Shown here: in pieces, positions 7,345-14,382 of the stretch
How the letters are laid out: the number at the start of each line of letters is the position of its first letter
Position numbering within the stretch: the stretch's first letter is position 1
Assembly: GCA_910584545.1 (NCBI GenBank)
Contig: CAJUBC010000036.1
Span: 1 to 24,592 of the forward strand
DNA length: 24,592 nt
Direction of reading: 5' to 3'
Source: an uncultured Muribaculaceae bacterium
GTDB lineage: Bacteria > Bacteroidota > Bacteroidia > Bacteroidales > Muribaculaceae
The notes under the pieces: model-generated
The model's database searches: none
What the model saw: the letters and a program-made list of their open reading frames with translations, nothing else
Told to the model about the DNA's origin: nothing
Position numbers and translations under genes: made by a program

Positions 7345-8349
7345 ATGAATCTGACACCAAACATGATAGCCGGCTTTGTCAAAGGCAAGGTCGAAGGAAA
7401 CGGCGAACTGCCGATAACCGGTTTTGCGAAAATCGAGGAGGCAAAGGCCGGCGACATCACTTTCATAGCCAATCCTAAATACGCTCATTTCATCCACACT
7501 ACATCGGCCACTGCCGTGCTCGTGTCGGATGGATTCGAAACAGACGGACCGGTCAGACCGACCCTGATCCGGGTGCCTGACCCATACGTCGCTCTCGCCG
7601 ACCTGCTCAACGCCGTGGAGGCTCGCAAGCCCCGCAAGCATGGCGTGGAGCAGCCATGCCACATAGCGGAGGGAGTGGTGATCCCCGAGGACGCCTATAT
7701 CGGCGCGTTCGCTTACATCGGCGAGGGCGTGACTCTCGGTAAAGGTGTGATGATATATCCGCAGGCTTACATCGGTGACGGCGTTCATATCGGCGACGGC
7801 ACCGTGATCCGTGCCGGAGTACGTATTTACGAGGGATGCCGCATCGGCTCCCGGTGTGTTATCCACAGCGGCGCAGTGATCGGTGCCGACGGCTTCGGTT
7901 TCGCTCCCTGTCCCGACGGTTCCTACGAGAAAATCCCCCAGATAGGCGTCGTGGTGATCGAGGATGATGTAGAGATCGGTGCCAATACCACGGTGGACCG
8001 AGCCACTTTCGGCTGCACGCGTATCGGCAAGGGAACCAAGCTCGACAACCTTATCCAGGTGGCCCACAACGTGGAGATCGGCACCGGCAACGTGTTCGCC
8101 GCCCAGACCGGCATAGCGGGTAGCACCAAGATAGGCAATTACAACCGGGTGGGAGGCCAGGTGGGCTTCTCCGGCCATATCAAGGTCGGCGACATGAACG
8201 AGATCGGCGCCCAGTCCGGAATCCCCAACAGCATCGGCTCCGGCTCCCGGATCATCGGTTATCCCGCCGTCGACGCGATGCAGTTCGCCCGCACGCAGGT
8301 TTACCTCAAGCGACTGCCTGAGCTGTTCAGGCAACTTAACAGAAAATAA
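7345..8349 (+). CDS. lpxD: UDP-3-O-acylglucosamine N-acyltransferase
   Basis: This 334-residue acyltransferase adds a 3-hydroxyacyl chain from acyl carrier protein to the 2-amino group of UDP-3-O-acylglucosamine, the third step of lipid A synthesis. Residues about 1-100 form the UDP-binding LpxD domain (FAKIEEAKAGDITFIANPKY). The rest is a left-handed hexapeptide-repeat helix (YIGAFAYIGEGV, YIGDGVHIGDGT and others), with the probable catalytic His241 in IQVAHNVEIG. The C-terminal helix is short. The N-terminus lines up with Bacteroides LpxD, supporting this ATG. First gene of lpxD-lpxC/fabZ-lpxA, 12 bases before the next gene. Confidence 0.93.
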   Translation: MNLTPNMIAGFVKGKVEGNGELPITGFAKIEEAKAGDITFIANPKYAHFIHTTSATAVLVSDGFETDGPVRPTLIRVPDPYVALADLLNAVEARKPRKHGVEQPCHIAEGVVIPEDAYIGAFAYIGEGVTLGKGVMIYPQAYIGDGVHIGDGTVIRAGVRIYEGCRIGSRCVIHSGAVIGADGFGFAPCPDGSYEKIPQIGVVVIEDDVEIGANTTVDRATFGCTRIGKGTKLDNLIQVAHNVEIGTGNVFAAQTGIAGSTKIGNYNRVGGQVGFSGHIKVGDMNEIGAQSGIPNSIGSGSRIIGYPAVDAMQFARTQVYLKRLPELFRQLNRK

Positions 8350-8361
8350 CCAACAGACAAT

Positions 8362-9744
8362 ATGAACCAACAGACCATCAACGAATCCTTTACCGTAAAA
8401 GGAAAAGGTCTTCATTCAGGGATAATGATCACCGCAGTGTTCAATCCCGCCGATGAGAACACCGGATACCGGTTCCGCCGGGTGGATCTTCCGGATCAGC
8501 CTGTGATCGAGGCTATTGCAGAAAATGTAGTCGATACCACACGTGGCACTGTGATTGGCCGCAATGGAGTGGTGGTCAGCACCATAGAGCATGCTATGGC
8601 GGCTCTTTACGCAGCCGGAATCGACAACTGCCTTATAGACGTGGACGGTCCCGAGCTTCCTATACTCGACGGTAGCGCGATCCAGTATGTGGAGAATATA
8701 GAGCGCGTGGGGCTGAAGGAGCAGAAGGCCGACAAGGATTTCTATATAATAAAGGAGAAGACAAAGTTTCGCGACGATGACTCCGGCTCCACCATCACCA
8801 TCTATCCCGACGACGGATTCAGCGTGGAGTGCATGGTGGAATATGATTCCCCGGTGCTTCCGAATCAGTTCGCGGTCCTTGACAGTCTCGCCGAATTCAA
8901 GCAGGAGATATCCCAGGCGCGTACTTTCGTTTTCGTGCGCGAGATCGAGCAGCTTGTGGCTCACAACCTGATCAAGGGTGGAGACCTCGACAACGCCATC
9001 GTGATCTACGACAAGGAGATTCCGCAGGAGCAGATCGACAATATCTGCCGCGTGATGAATGTTCCGCGCATAGAGCTCAATTCCCTCGGCTACATCAATC
9101 CGACACCTCTGAAATGGGACAACGAGCCGGCGCGCCACAAACTCATGGACCTCATAGGCGACCTCGCCCTTATCGGCCGTCCGCTCCAGGGTAGGGTGGT
9201 GGCTGTCCGCCCCGGACATTCCGTCAACAACAAGTTCACCCGTCTTGTGCGCAAGAACGTGAAGCATACCGAAATCCAGGCGCCAGTCTACAACCCCAAC
9301 ATCGAACCTATAATCGATGTCAACGGAATCCGCCGTTTGCTTCCTCACCGCTATCCCTTCCTGCTTGTCGACAAAGTAATCGAGATCGACAGGAAGCATA
9401 TAGTCTGCGTGAAGAACGTGACGGTCAACGAGCCCTTCTTCCAGGGTCACTTCCCCGAGGAACCGGTGATGCCAGGTGTGCTTCAGGTGGAGGCTATGGC
9501 CCAGGCCGCCGGAGTGCTTGTGCTCAATTACCTTGAGGAGCCGGAAAAATACTCCACATATTTCCTGAAGATCGACAATGTCAAGTTCCGTCAGAAGGTC
9601 GTTCCGGGCAATACCCTCTTGCTCAACGTGTCGCTCATGACCGAGATCCGCCGCGGATGCGCCATCGTGAAAGGCTACGCTTTCGTAGGCGAGAAGATTG
9701 TGTGCGAGGCTGAACTCATGGCGCAGATCATTAAAAACAAGTAA
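8362..9744 (+). CDS. lpxC/fabZ: Fused UDP-3-O-acyl-GlcNAc deacetylase / 3-hydroxyacyl-ACP dehydratase
   Basis: This 460-residue bifunctional enzyme is a fusion typical of Bacteroidota. Residues 1 to about 310 are LpxC, the zinc deacetylase that commits UDP-3-O-acyl-GlcNAc to lipid A; zinc ligands His77 (STIEH), His259 and Asp263 (HKLMD) are present. Residues about 320-460 are FabZ, which dehydrates 3-hydroxyacyl-ACP in fatty-acid elongation, with LLPHRYPFLLVD and the catalytic pair His363 (GHFPEEPVMPG) and Glu377 (LQVEAMAQ). The fusion joins two enzymes that compete for, or act around, the same 3-hydroxyacyl-ACP pool. It is followed by lpxA after two bases. Confidence 0.95.
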   Translation: MNQQTINESFTVKGKGLHSGIMITAVFNPADENTGYRFRRVDLPDQPVIEAIAENVVDTTRGTVIGRNGVVVSTIEHAMAALYAAGIDNCLIDVDGPELPILDGSAIQYVENIERVGLKEQKADKDFYIIKEKTKFRDDDSGSTITIYPDDGFSVECMVEYDSPVLPNQFAVLDSLAEFKQEISQARTFVFVREIEQLVAHNLIKGGDLDNAIVIYDKEIPQEQIDNICRVMNVPRIELNSLGYINPTPLKWDNEPARHKLMDLIGDLALIGRPLQGRVVAVRPGHSVNNKFTRLVRKNVKHTEIQAPVYNPNIEPIIDVNGIRRLLPHRYPFLLVDKVIEIDRKHIVCVKNVTVNEPFFQGHFPEEPVMPGVLQVEAMAQAAGVLVLNYLEEPEKYSTYFLKIDNVKFRQKVVPGNTLLLNVSLMTEIRRGCAIVKGYAFVGEKIVCEAELMAQIIKNK

Positions 9745-9746
9745 AG

Positions 9747-10520
9747 ATGGCAAATCTGTATAACGTTCATCCCGATGCGAGAATCGGGAACAACGTGGAG
9801 ATAGGCGATTTCACCACGATATACGATAATGTCGAGATAGGCGACAACTGTAAGATCTACGGCAACGTGACCATATTCCCCGGTGCCAGAATCGGGGATG
9901 GAGTCTCCATCTTCCCCGGTGCCGTCGTGTCCGGAATCCCGCAGGACCTTAAGTTCCGCGGCGAGGAGACATTCGTCTACATCGGCGACGGCACCACGCT
10001 GCGCGAGTGTACGACGGTGAATCGCGGGACCGCCTCCAAGGGAAAGACCGTGGTGGGGAAGAACTGCCTTATAATGGCCTATTCGCATGTGGCGCACGAC
10101 TGTCGTCTCGGCGACCGTGTCATAATGTCGAACGCATGCCAGATAGCCGGCGAGGTCCGCATCGACGATGCGGCCGTGATCGGCGGAGGCAGCCTGATCC
10201 ATCAGTTCTGCCACATCGGCAGAAACATCATGCTTCAGGGCGGAGCGTTGGTCAACAAGGACATTCCTCCTTTCGTAAAAGCCGCCAGGGAGCCGATTTC
10301 CTACGTCGGAATCAATTCCGTGGGTCTGCATCGCAATCATTTCACAGAGGAGGAGATCCGTGCGATTAGCGATGTCTATAGAGTTCTCTATCTGAGCGAC
10401 CTCAACATTACAAACGCCGTCAAGCTCGTGCGCGACACATGCCCCGCATCGCCTCTGCGCGACGAAATCATCGACTTTATCGAACACTCCGAGCGAGGAG
10501 TGATCCGATCCGCGATCTGA
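9747..10520 (+). CDS. lpxA: Acyl-ACP--UDP-N-acetylglucosamine O-acyltransferase
   Basis: This 257-residue trimeric hexapeptide-repeat acyltransferase carries out the first step of lipid A synthesis, attaching a 3-hydroxyacyl chain to the 3-OH of UDP-GlcNAc. The repeats begin at once (ARIGNNVEIGDF...). MAYSHVAHDC holds the catalytic His117 (equivalent to E. coli His125). The helical C-terminal domain contains the family's YVGINSVGLHRNHFT segment. The ATG follows the lpxC/fabZ stop by two bases, so translation is probably coupled. A bidirectional terminator follows. Confidence 0.95.
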   Translation: MANLYNVHPDARIGNNVEIGDFTTIYDNVEIGDNCKIYGNVTIFPGARIGDGVSIFPGAVVSGIPQDLKFRGEETFVYIGDGTTLRECTTVNRGTASKGKTVVGKNCLIMAYSHVAHDCRLGDRVIMSNACQIAGEVRIDDAAVIGGGSLIHQFCHIGRNIMLQGGALVNKDIPPFVKAAREPISYVGINSVGLHRNHFTEEEIRAISDVYRVLYLSDLNITNAVKLVRDTCPASPLRDEIIDFIEHSERGVIRSAI

Positions 10521-10546
10521 AAGTCAAGTAAAATCCAAGAAAAATT

Positions 10547-10586
10547 GAAGCGCGCCGTGTCAGCCACAGCGCGCTTCTATTTTTTA
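10547..10586. terminator. Bidirectional terminator between lpxA and the Crp/Fnr gene
   Basis: Perfect 9-bp arms GAAGCGCGC (10547-10555) and GCGCGCTTC (10569-10577), extended by GTG/CAC after one mismatch, are followed on the plus strand by a T-rich run (10578-10585). On the minus strand an AATTTTTC run follows. It serves lpxA and possibly also the convergent regulator gene. Confidence 0.85.
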
Positions 10587-10600
10587 TTCCCCAAAACAAA

Positions 10601-10677
10601 AATTCAAAATTCAATCCTCCAGCTTGCGCCCCCCTCCCCCTTGAGTCCGATAATTCAAAATTCAACATTCAAAATTA
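10601..10677. repeat. AATTCAAAATTCAA short repeats in intergenic space
   Basis: AATTCAAAATTCAA occurs at 10601-10614 and 10652-10665, and a third partial copy (ATTCAAAATT) lies at 10667-10676. Between them is a C-rich stretch. This TTCAAAA type of repeat is seen in gaps between convergent genes of various Bacteroidota; the role here is unknown. Confidence 0.65.
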
Positions 10678-10684
10678 TTCTCTC

Positions 10685-11386
10685 TCAGCCGTATTTCGAG
10701 ATTTTCCGGAGCTGTGATTCGTTGAGAATCCGGATGCGGCGCCCGTCCACGAAAAGGAGCTTTTCATTGACAAAAGCCATTAGCGTGCGGATCGCGTTGG
10801 AGGTAGTCATGTTGGAGAGATTGGCCAGGTCCTCGCGGCTCATGTATATCTTCAGGGTACAGTCGTCATCCTCATAGCCGTATTTGTCGGCGAGCATAAG
10901 CAGAGACTCGGCAAGACGACCGCGTATATGCTTCTGAGTAAGGTTGATCATCTTTGTGTCGGAGTCTCCTAAGTTTCTCGATAGCTCATGGATGAAGAAC
11001 ATGGCGAGGTTGTTGTTGCCCCGGATCAGTTTTTCCACGATTTCCATCGGGATTATTCCCAATACGCTCGGTTCGATGGCCTGGGCTGACGACACATACG
11101 GCTCGTTGGCGAAATAGGCTCTGTACCCGAAGTACTGCACCGGACGGTAGAGCCGCAGAATCTGAGCCCTGTCGCCGATACCGCTCTTGAAGAGTTTGAC
11201 CTTCCCCTCAAGCAGACAGTAAAGATTTTCAGGAGTCTCCGATTCCGCATAAATCATCTGGTTCCTTTTGTAACGCTCATACTTGAAGTTGTCGGTCACC
11301 ACCCGCTTTTCATCAGGAGTCAGGGCTTTCCATATCTCTGAAAGATCGTCTCCGATAATCCGCTCAAGAGTGCTTTTAGTAATCAT
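10685..11386 (-). CDS. Crp/Fnr-family transcription regulator
   Basis: This protein of about 233 residues has an N-terminal cyclic-nucleotide-binding-like beta roll (about residues 20-130, including YCLLEGKVKLFKSG and the YFGYRAYFANEPY segment). A long dimer helix follows, then a C-terminal winged helix (about 160-225, RGRLAESLLMLAD...MSREDLANLSNMTTSNAIRTL). It has no cysteine cluster of the Fnr type, so an iron-sulphur sensor is unlikely; the ligand is unknown. The open frame can extend to a TTG at 11416, but the ATG at 11386 with AAGGAT just before it is the likelier start. It has its own promoter box and is convergent with the lpx operon. Its targets cannot be told from here. Confidence 0.88.
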   Translation of the reverse strand: MITKSTLERIIGDDLSEIWKALTPDEKRVVTDNFKYERYKRNQMIYAESETPENLYCLLEGKVKLFKSGIGDRAQILRLYRPVQYFGYRAYFANEPYVSSAQAIEPSVLGIIPMEIVEKLIRGNNNLAMFFIHELSRNLGDSDTKMINLTQKHIRGRLAESLLMLADKYGYEDDDCTLKIYMSREDLANLSNMTTSNAIRTLMAFVNEKLLFVDGRRIRILNESQLRKISKYG

Positions 11387-11444
11387 ATCCTTAATCTTGA
11401 ATCTTGTGTTCAACAACTATGTTGTGTGATAATTCTATATCGTG

Positions 11445-11452
11445 CAAAATTA
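11445..11452 (-). promoter_or_regulatory. -7 promoter box for the Crp/Fnr gene
   Basis: The minus strand reads TAATTTTG, an exact TAnnTTTG match 58 bases before the ATG at 11386. No good -33 element is seen. It shows that the regulator is probably transcribed apart from the upstream men genes. Confidence 0.55.
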
Positions 11453-11524
11453 GTAAAATTATTTCAATTTGCGAAGAAATTAATTGATTGTTATGAGTGT
11501 ATGTGCAAAATAATGAATAAATAC

Positions 11525-11538
11525 ACCCGTTTCCGGGT
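11525..11538 (-). terminator. Possible weak terminator after menE
   Basis: A 5-bp GC stem (ACCCG 11525-11529 with CGGGT 11534-11538) has a four-base loop that reads GAAA in the transcript. It touches the menE stop and is followed by GTATTTATT on the minus strand. The stem is short and the U-run broken, so this is only a candidate. Confidence 0.4.
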
Positions 11539-12482
11539 CATTTTCGTTTCATTTTTCCATTTTCGGTGCGTGGAATGATTCCGACGCGTATTGTCTTCGG
11601 GAATTCGTGCGGGGAAACTTTCCCCTTTAACAAGGTGGTTATTCCGGCTTTGATTTCTTCCGGATTCATTCCTGATTTCTCATCAGGTTCGATGGTAAGT
11701 ACCACCCGTTCTCCCCACTTTTCATCCGGTTCCGCATTTATTAGACATTCCATTCCGGTGAGTGAGCGTATTTTGGCTTCCAGTTCCTCCGGATGCACTT
11801 TCAGCCCTCCGGTTATGATCACGTTGTCGGCTCTCCCTCTTATGGTGAATGTCTCAGGAGTATCCATCTTTGCGATGTCGTTTGTGACGATTCTTTGCCA
11901 ACCCTCGATGTCGATGCCGAGGCAACCCTCTTCGGTAGTGAAGATGCTGACCCCCGGGAGTACCCGGAAACTCTCCTCCGGGTCGCATATCCTTCTGATA
12001 GCCACATGCGATGCGGTCTCGGTCATGCCATACGTCTCGTATGCCGGGATTCCACGTTCGTCGATGATCCTGCGCAGGCCGTCATGCACCGGCGCGCCGC
12101 CCACCAGATATGCGCCTACGTCAGGCAGTTTCTCCATCCGCGCGATGTGGAGCATCTGCGACGGCACAACCGATACGAGGTCTATCCTTTCACCTGAATA
12201 TTGCCGGAACGGTGTATTTGACGGCTTCTCGTATGAAAGACGGCAGCCGGCGGTACGTGCCCTCACCAACTGCATCTTGCCACCGATATAATCAGGGGAG
12301 ATGCAGCTGTAGAGGAGCGAGTCGCACGTTATGCCGAAGTAATCGATGGTGCGCTGTGCGCTGCGCCGCATCTCCCGCTTGGGAAGAAGTATCTTCTTCG
12401 GCTTTCCGGTCGACCCGGATGTGGAGCACTCGATGCATTCCGATCCGTCATCCCATATCTCACCAAACTGCTCGTAGGTCAT
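11538..12482 (-). CDS. menE: o-Succinylbenzoate--CoA ligase, short form
   Basis: This 314-residue ANL-family ligase activates o-succinylbenzoate with ATP and joins it to CoA in menaquinone synthesis. The adenylate-binding P-loop TSGSTGKPK is already at residues 21-29. YGMTETASH lies mid-protein, GRADNVIITGGLKVHPEELE in the hinge and C-terminal lid, and the catalytic Lys is probably Lys310 in ENGKMKR. Full-length MenE enzymes have over 100 residues before the P-loop, so most of the N-terminal subdomain is absent. No start lies further upstream in this frame. The start overlaps the menC stop by four bases (ATGA), implying coupled translation. It is the last gene of the operon. Confidence 0.85.
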   Translation of the reverse strand: MTYEQFGEIWDDGSECIECSTSGSTGKPKKILLPKREMRRSAQRTIDYFGITCDSLLYSCISPDYIGGKMQLVRARTAGCRLSYEKPSNTPFRQYSGERIDLVSVVPSQMLHIARMEKLPDVGAYLVGGAPVHDGLRRIIDERGIPAYETYGMTETASHVAIRRICDPEESFRVLPGVSIFTTEEGCLGIDIEGWQRIVTNDIAKMDTPETFTIRGRADNVIITGGLKVHPEELEAKIRSLTGMECLINAEPDEKWGERVVLTIEPDEKSGMNPEEIKAGITTLLKGKVSPHEFPKTIRVGIIPRTENGKMKRK

Positions 12483-13537
12483 TCTCTCCAGTCGAGGCTA
12501 TTAGCCCATTCGTTAAGTTTTTCGGTCTGTGGATGATAGCTGAGCCTGTCTCCGTCGAGGCGCAGCTGCTCCGGAGCATTGTTCTTGTAGAGCGCGCCGG
12601 TGCCAAGTCCTTGAGGCATTTTCGTTTTAAGAGTGGCGGTCCACTGCGCGAGAGCGTCGAGGCCCACACTTGATTCAAGAGAGGAGGTGATCCACCATCC
12701 GGTGCCGGTCTCTTCGGCAAGCCTGATCCACTCCTCAGCTCCTGAGAATCCTCCGGTCAGTGCCGGTTTGAGAACTATATAGGCCGGACGGATCTCCTCG
12801 ATTGTCTGCCGCTTCTCCTCGAAGCTGTATTTGCCGATAAGCTCCTCATCAAGAGCTATCGGTAGAGGCGAGGTCTCGCACAGGAACCTCATCAGGGCCG
12901 GAGTGCCCGCCTTGATGGGCTGCTCTATGCTGTGTACGTCGAGGTCGGCGAGACGCTTGAGCCTGGGCAACGCGTTGTCCATCGTGAAACCGCCGTTGGC
13001 ATCCACGCGGATCTCTACCTTCGATCTGTCGTACCGGTTGCGGATATATTCGATCATGTCGACCTCCTTCTTCCAGTCTATTGCCCCGATTTTCAGCTTG
13101 ATGCAATGGAATCCCGCCGAAAGTTTCTCCTCTATCCGCTCAATCATCGTGTCGTAATCTCCCATCCACACGAGTCCGTTGATCTCGATGCTGTCATTTC
13201 CGAGCAGGAACGGAGAGTCGAAATACGTGCGGCTGCCCCCGCCGGAGAAATCCCTGATGGCTTGCTCGAAACCGAACTGCAACGAAGGAAATCTCTGCAG
13301 GTCTGTCGGGATTCCGAGCCTTACGTTGGCCTGAAGCTCCATGAGTTTATAGAAGTATCTGTCATCGGCTTCCGGCGACAGACCGGGGAACACAGCTGCC
13401 TCTCCGAGCCCGTAACCGGATGGATCAGACTCATCGAAAAGCCGCAGGAAACATGTGATTTTTTCCGTGTAGGTTCCCCGCGATGTCCCTGCCGGCTGCT
13501 TGAACTCAAGCATGTATGGAGCGAACTGAAGTCTCAT
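12479..13537 (-). CDS. menC: o-Succinylbenzoate synthase
   Basis: This 352-residue enolase-superfamily enzyme dehydrates SHCHC to o-succinylbenzoate, the aromatising step of menaquinone synthesis. The C-terminal barrel shows the acid-base lysine motif CIKLKIG, metal ligands in VDANGG, SIEQP and ALDEEL, and the second lysine in VLKPALTGGF. The N-terminal capping domain includes GLGEAAVFPGLS. It lies between menB (12 bases upstream) and menE (overlap of four). Confidence 0.9.
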   Translation of the reverse strand: MRLQFAPYMLEFKQPAGTSRGTYTEKITCFLRLFDESDPSGYGLGEAAVFPGLSPEADDRYFYKLMELQANVRLGIPTDLQRFPSLQFGFEQAIRDFSGGGSRTYFDSPFLLGNDSIEINGLVWMGDYDTMIERIEEKLSAGFHCIKLKIGAIDWKKEVDMIEYIRNRYDRSKVEIRVDANGGFTMDNALPRLKRLADLDVHSIEQPIKAGTPALMRFLCETSPLPIALDEELIGKYSFEEKRQTIEEIRPAYIVLKPALTGGFSGAEEWIRLAEETGTGWWITSSLESSVGLDALAQWTATLKTKMPQGLGTGALYKNNAPEQLRLDGDRLSYHPQTEKLNEWANSLDWRE

Positions 13538-13549
13538 AGGAACCGGTTC

Positions 13550-14365
13550 TTATGGGAATTTCGGGAATCTGTCGAAGTCGGGGTCTCTTTTCTCGAGGAA
13601 TGCGTTCTTACCCTCCTGAGCCTCCTCCATGGTATAATACAGGAGTGTGGCGTCGCCGGCGAACTGCATCAGTCCGTGCTGACCGTCGAGTTCCGCATTG
13701 AGGGCACGCTTGATCATGCGGATGGCCAGAGGGGACCTTTTCAGAATGGTGCGGCACCATTCCACAGTGGTCTCCTCAAGCTTTTCGAATGGCACCACTG
13801 TATTCACCATTCCCATCTCCAGAGCTTCCTGAGCGGTGTACTGACGGCAGAGGAACCAGATCTCGCGGGCCTTCTTCTGCCCCACGCAGCGCGCAAGGTA
13901 TGAGGCACCGAATCCTCCGTCGAAACTACCCACCTTCGGGCCTGTCTGGCCGAAGCGTGCGTTTTCGGAAGCTATCGAGAGGTCGCACACCACCTGCAGC
14001 ACGTTGCCTCCTCCGATGGAGTAGCCGTTCACCATGGCTATTACCGGTTTCGGGATGGAGCGTATCATCTGGTGCAGGTCGAGCACATTGAGTCGAGGCA
14101 CGCCGTCCTCGCCGATATAGCCGCCATGTCCTTTCACATTCTGGTCTCCTCCGCTGCAGAAGGCCTTGTCGCCGGTGCCGGTCAGGACAATCACTCCGAT
14201 GTCGCTGCGCTCCCGGCAGATGCGGAACGCATCGAGCATCTCCTCGTTCGTCTTGGGACGGAACGCATTGTAGACCTCTGGGCGGTTTATCGTTATCTTC
14301 GCTATCCCCTCGAACTTTTCGAAGAGAATGTCTTCATAATCCTTTATTTTCTTCCAGTTGTACAT
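13550..14365 (-). CDS. menB: 1,4-Dihydroxy-2-naphthoyl-CoA synthase
   Basis: This 271-residue crotonase-fold enzyme closes the naphthoate ring from o-succinylbenzoyl-CoA. Characteristic segments are NRPEVYNAFRPKTNEEM, the oxyanion-hole and substrate loop CSGGDQNVKGHGGY, GYSIGGGNVLQ and the MenB-typical GSFDGGFGASYLAR. The conserved C-terminal end (NAFLEKRDPDF) is present. It starts 17 bases after menD. The order D-B-C-E is normal for Bacteroidales, although MenE acts before MenB in the pathway. Confidence 0.95.
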   Translation of the reverse strand: MYNWKKIKDYEDILFEKFEGIAKITINRPEVYNAFRPKTNEEMLDAFRICRERSDIGVIVLTGTGDKAFCSGGDQNVKGHGGYIGEDGVPRLNVLDLHQMIRSIPKPVIAMVNGYSIGGGNVLQVVCDLSIASENARFGQTGPKVGSFDGGFGASYLARCVGQKKAREIWFLCRQYTAQEALEMGMVNTVVPFEKLEETTVEWCRTILKRSPLAIRMIKRALNAELDGQHGLMQFAGDATLLYYTMEEAQEGKNAFLEKRDPDFDRFPKFP

Positions 14366-14382
14366 AAGTGTTTTTGCTTTAT

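Noticed and set aside
7162..8415. 417-residue open frame on the minus strand opposite lpxD
   Set aside because: Its quasi-repeats (GADLH, GTDHG and similar) mirror the hexapeptide repeats of LpxD. There is no family match and no independent promoter.
8416..9753. 445-residue open frame on the minus strand opposite lpxC/fabZ
   Set aside because: It is antisense to a certain bifunctional gene and His-rich in the same way as the other mirror frames; no recognisable domain.
10601..10677. CRISPR-like array
   Set aside because: The repeats are 14 bases or less, irregularly spaced and few, with no cas genes.
12932..13903. 323-residue open frame on the plus strand across menC and menB
   Set aside because: It spans the junction of two known genes on the other strand, which a real gene would be unlikely to do here.
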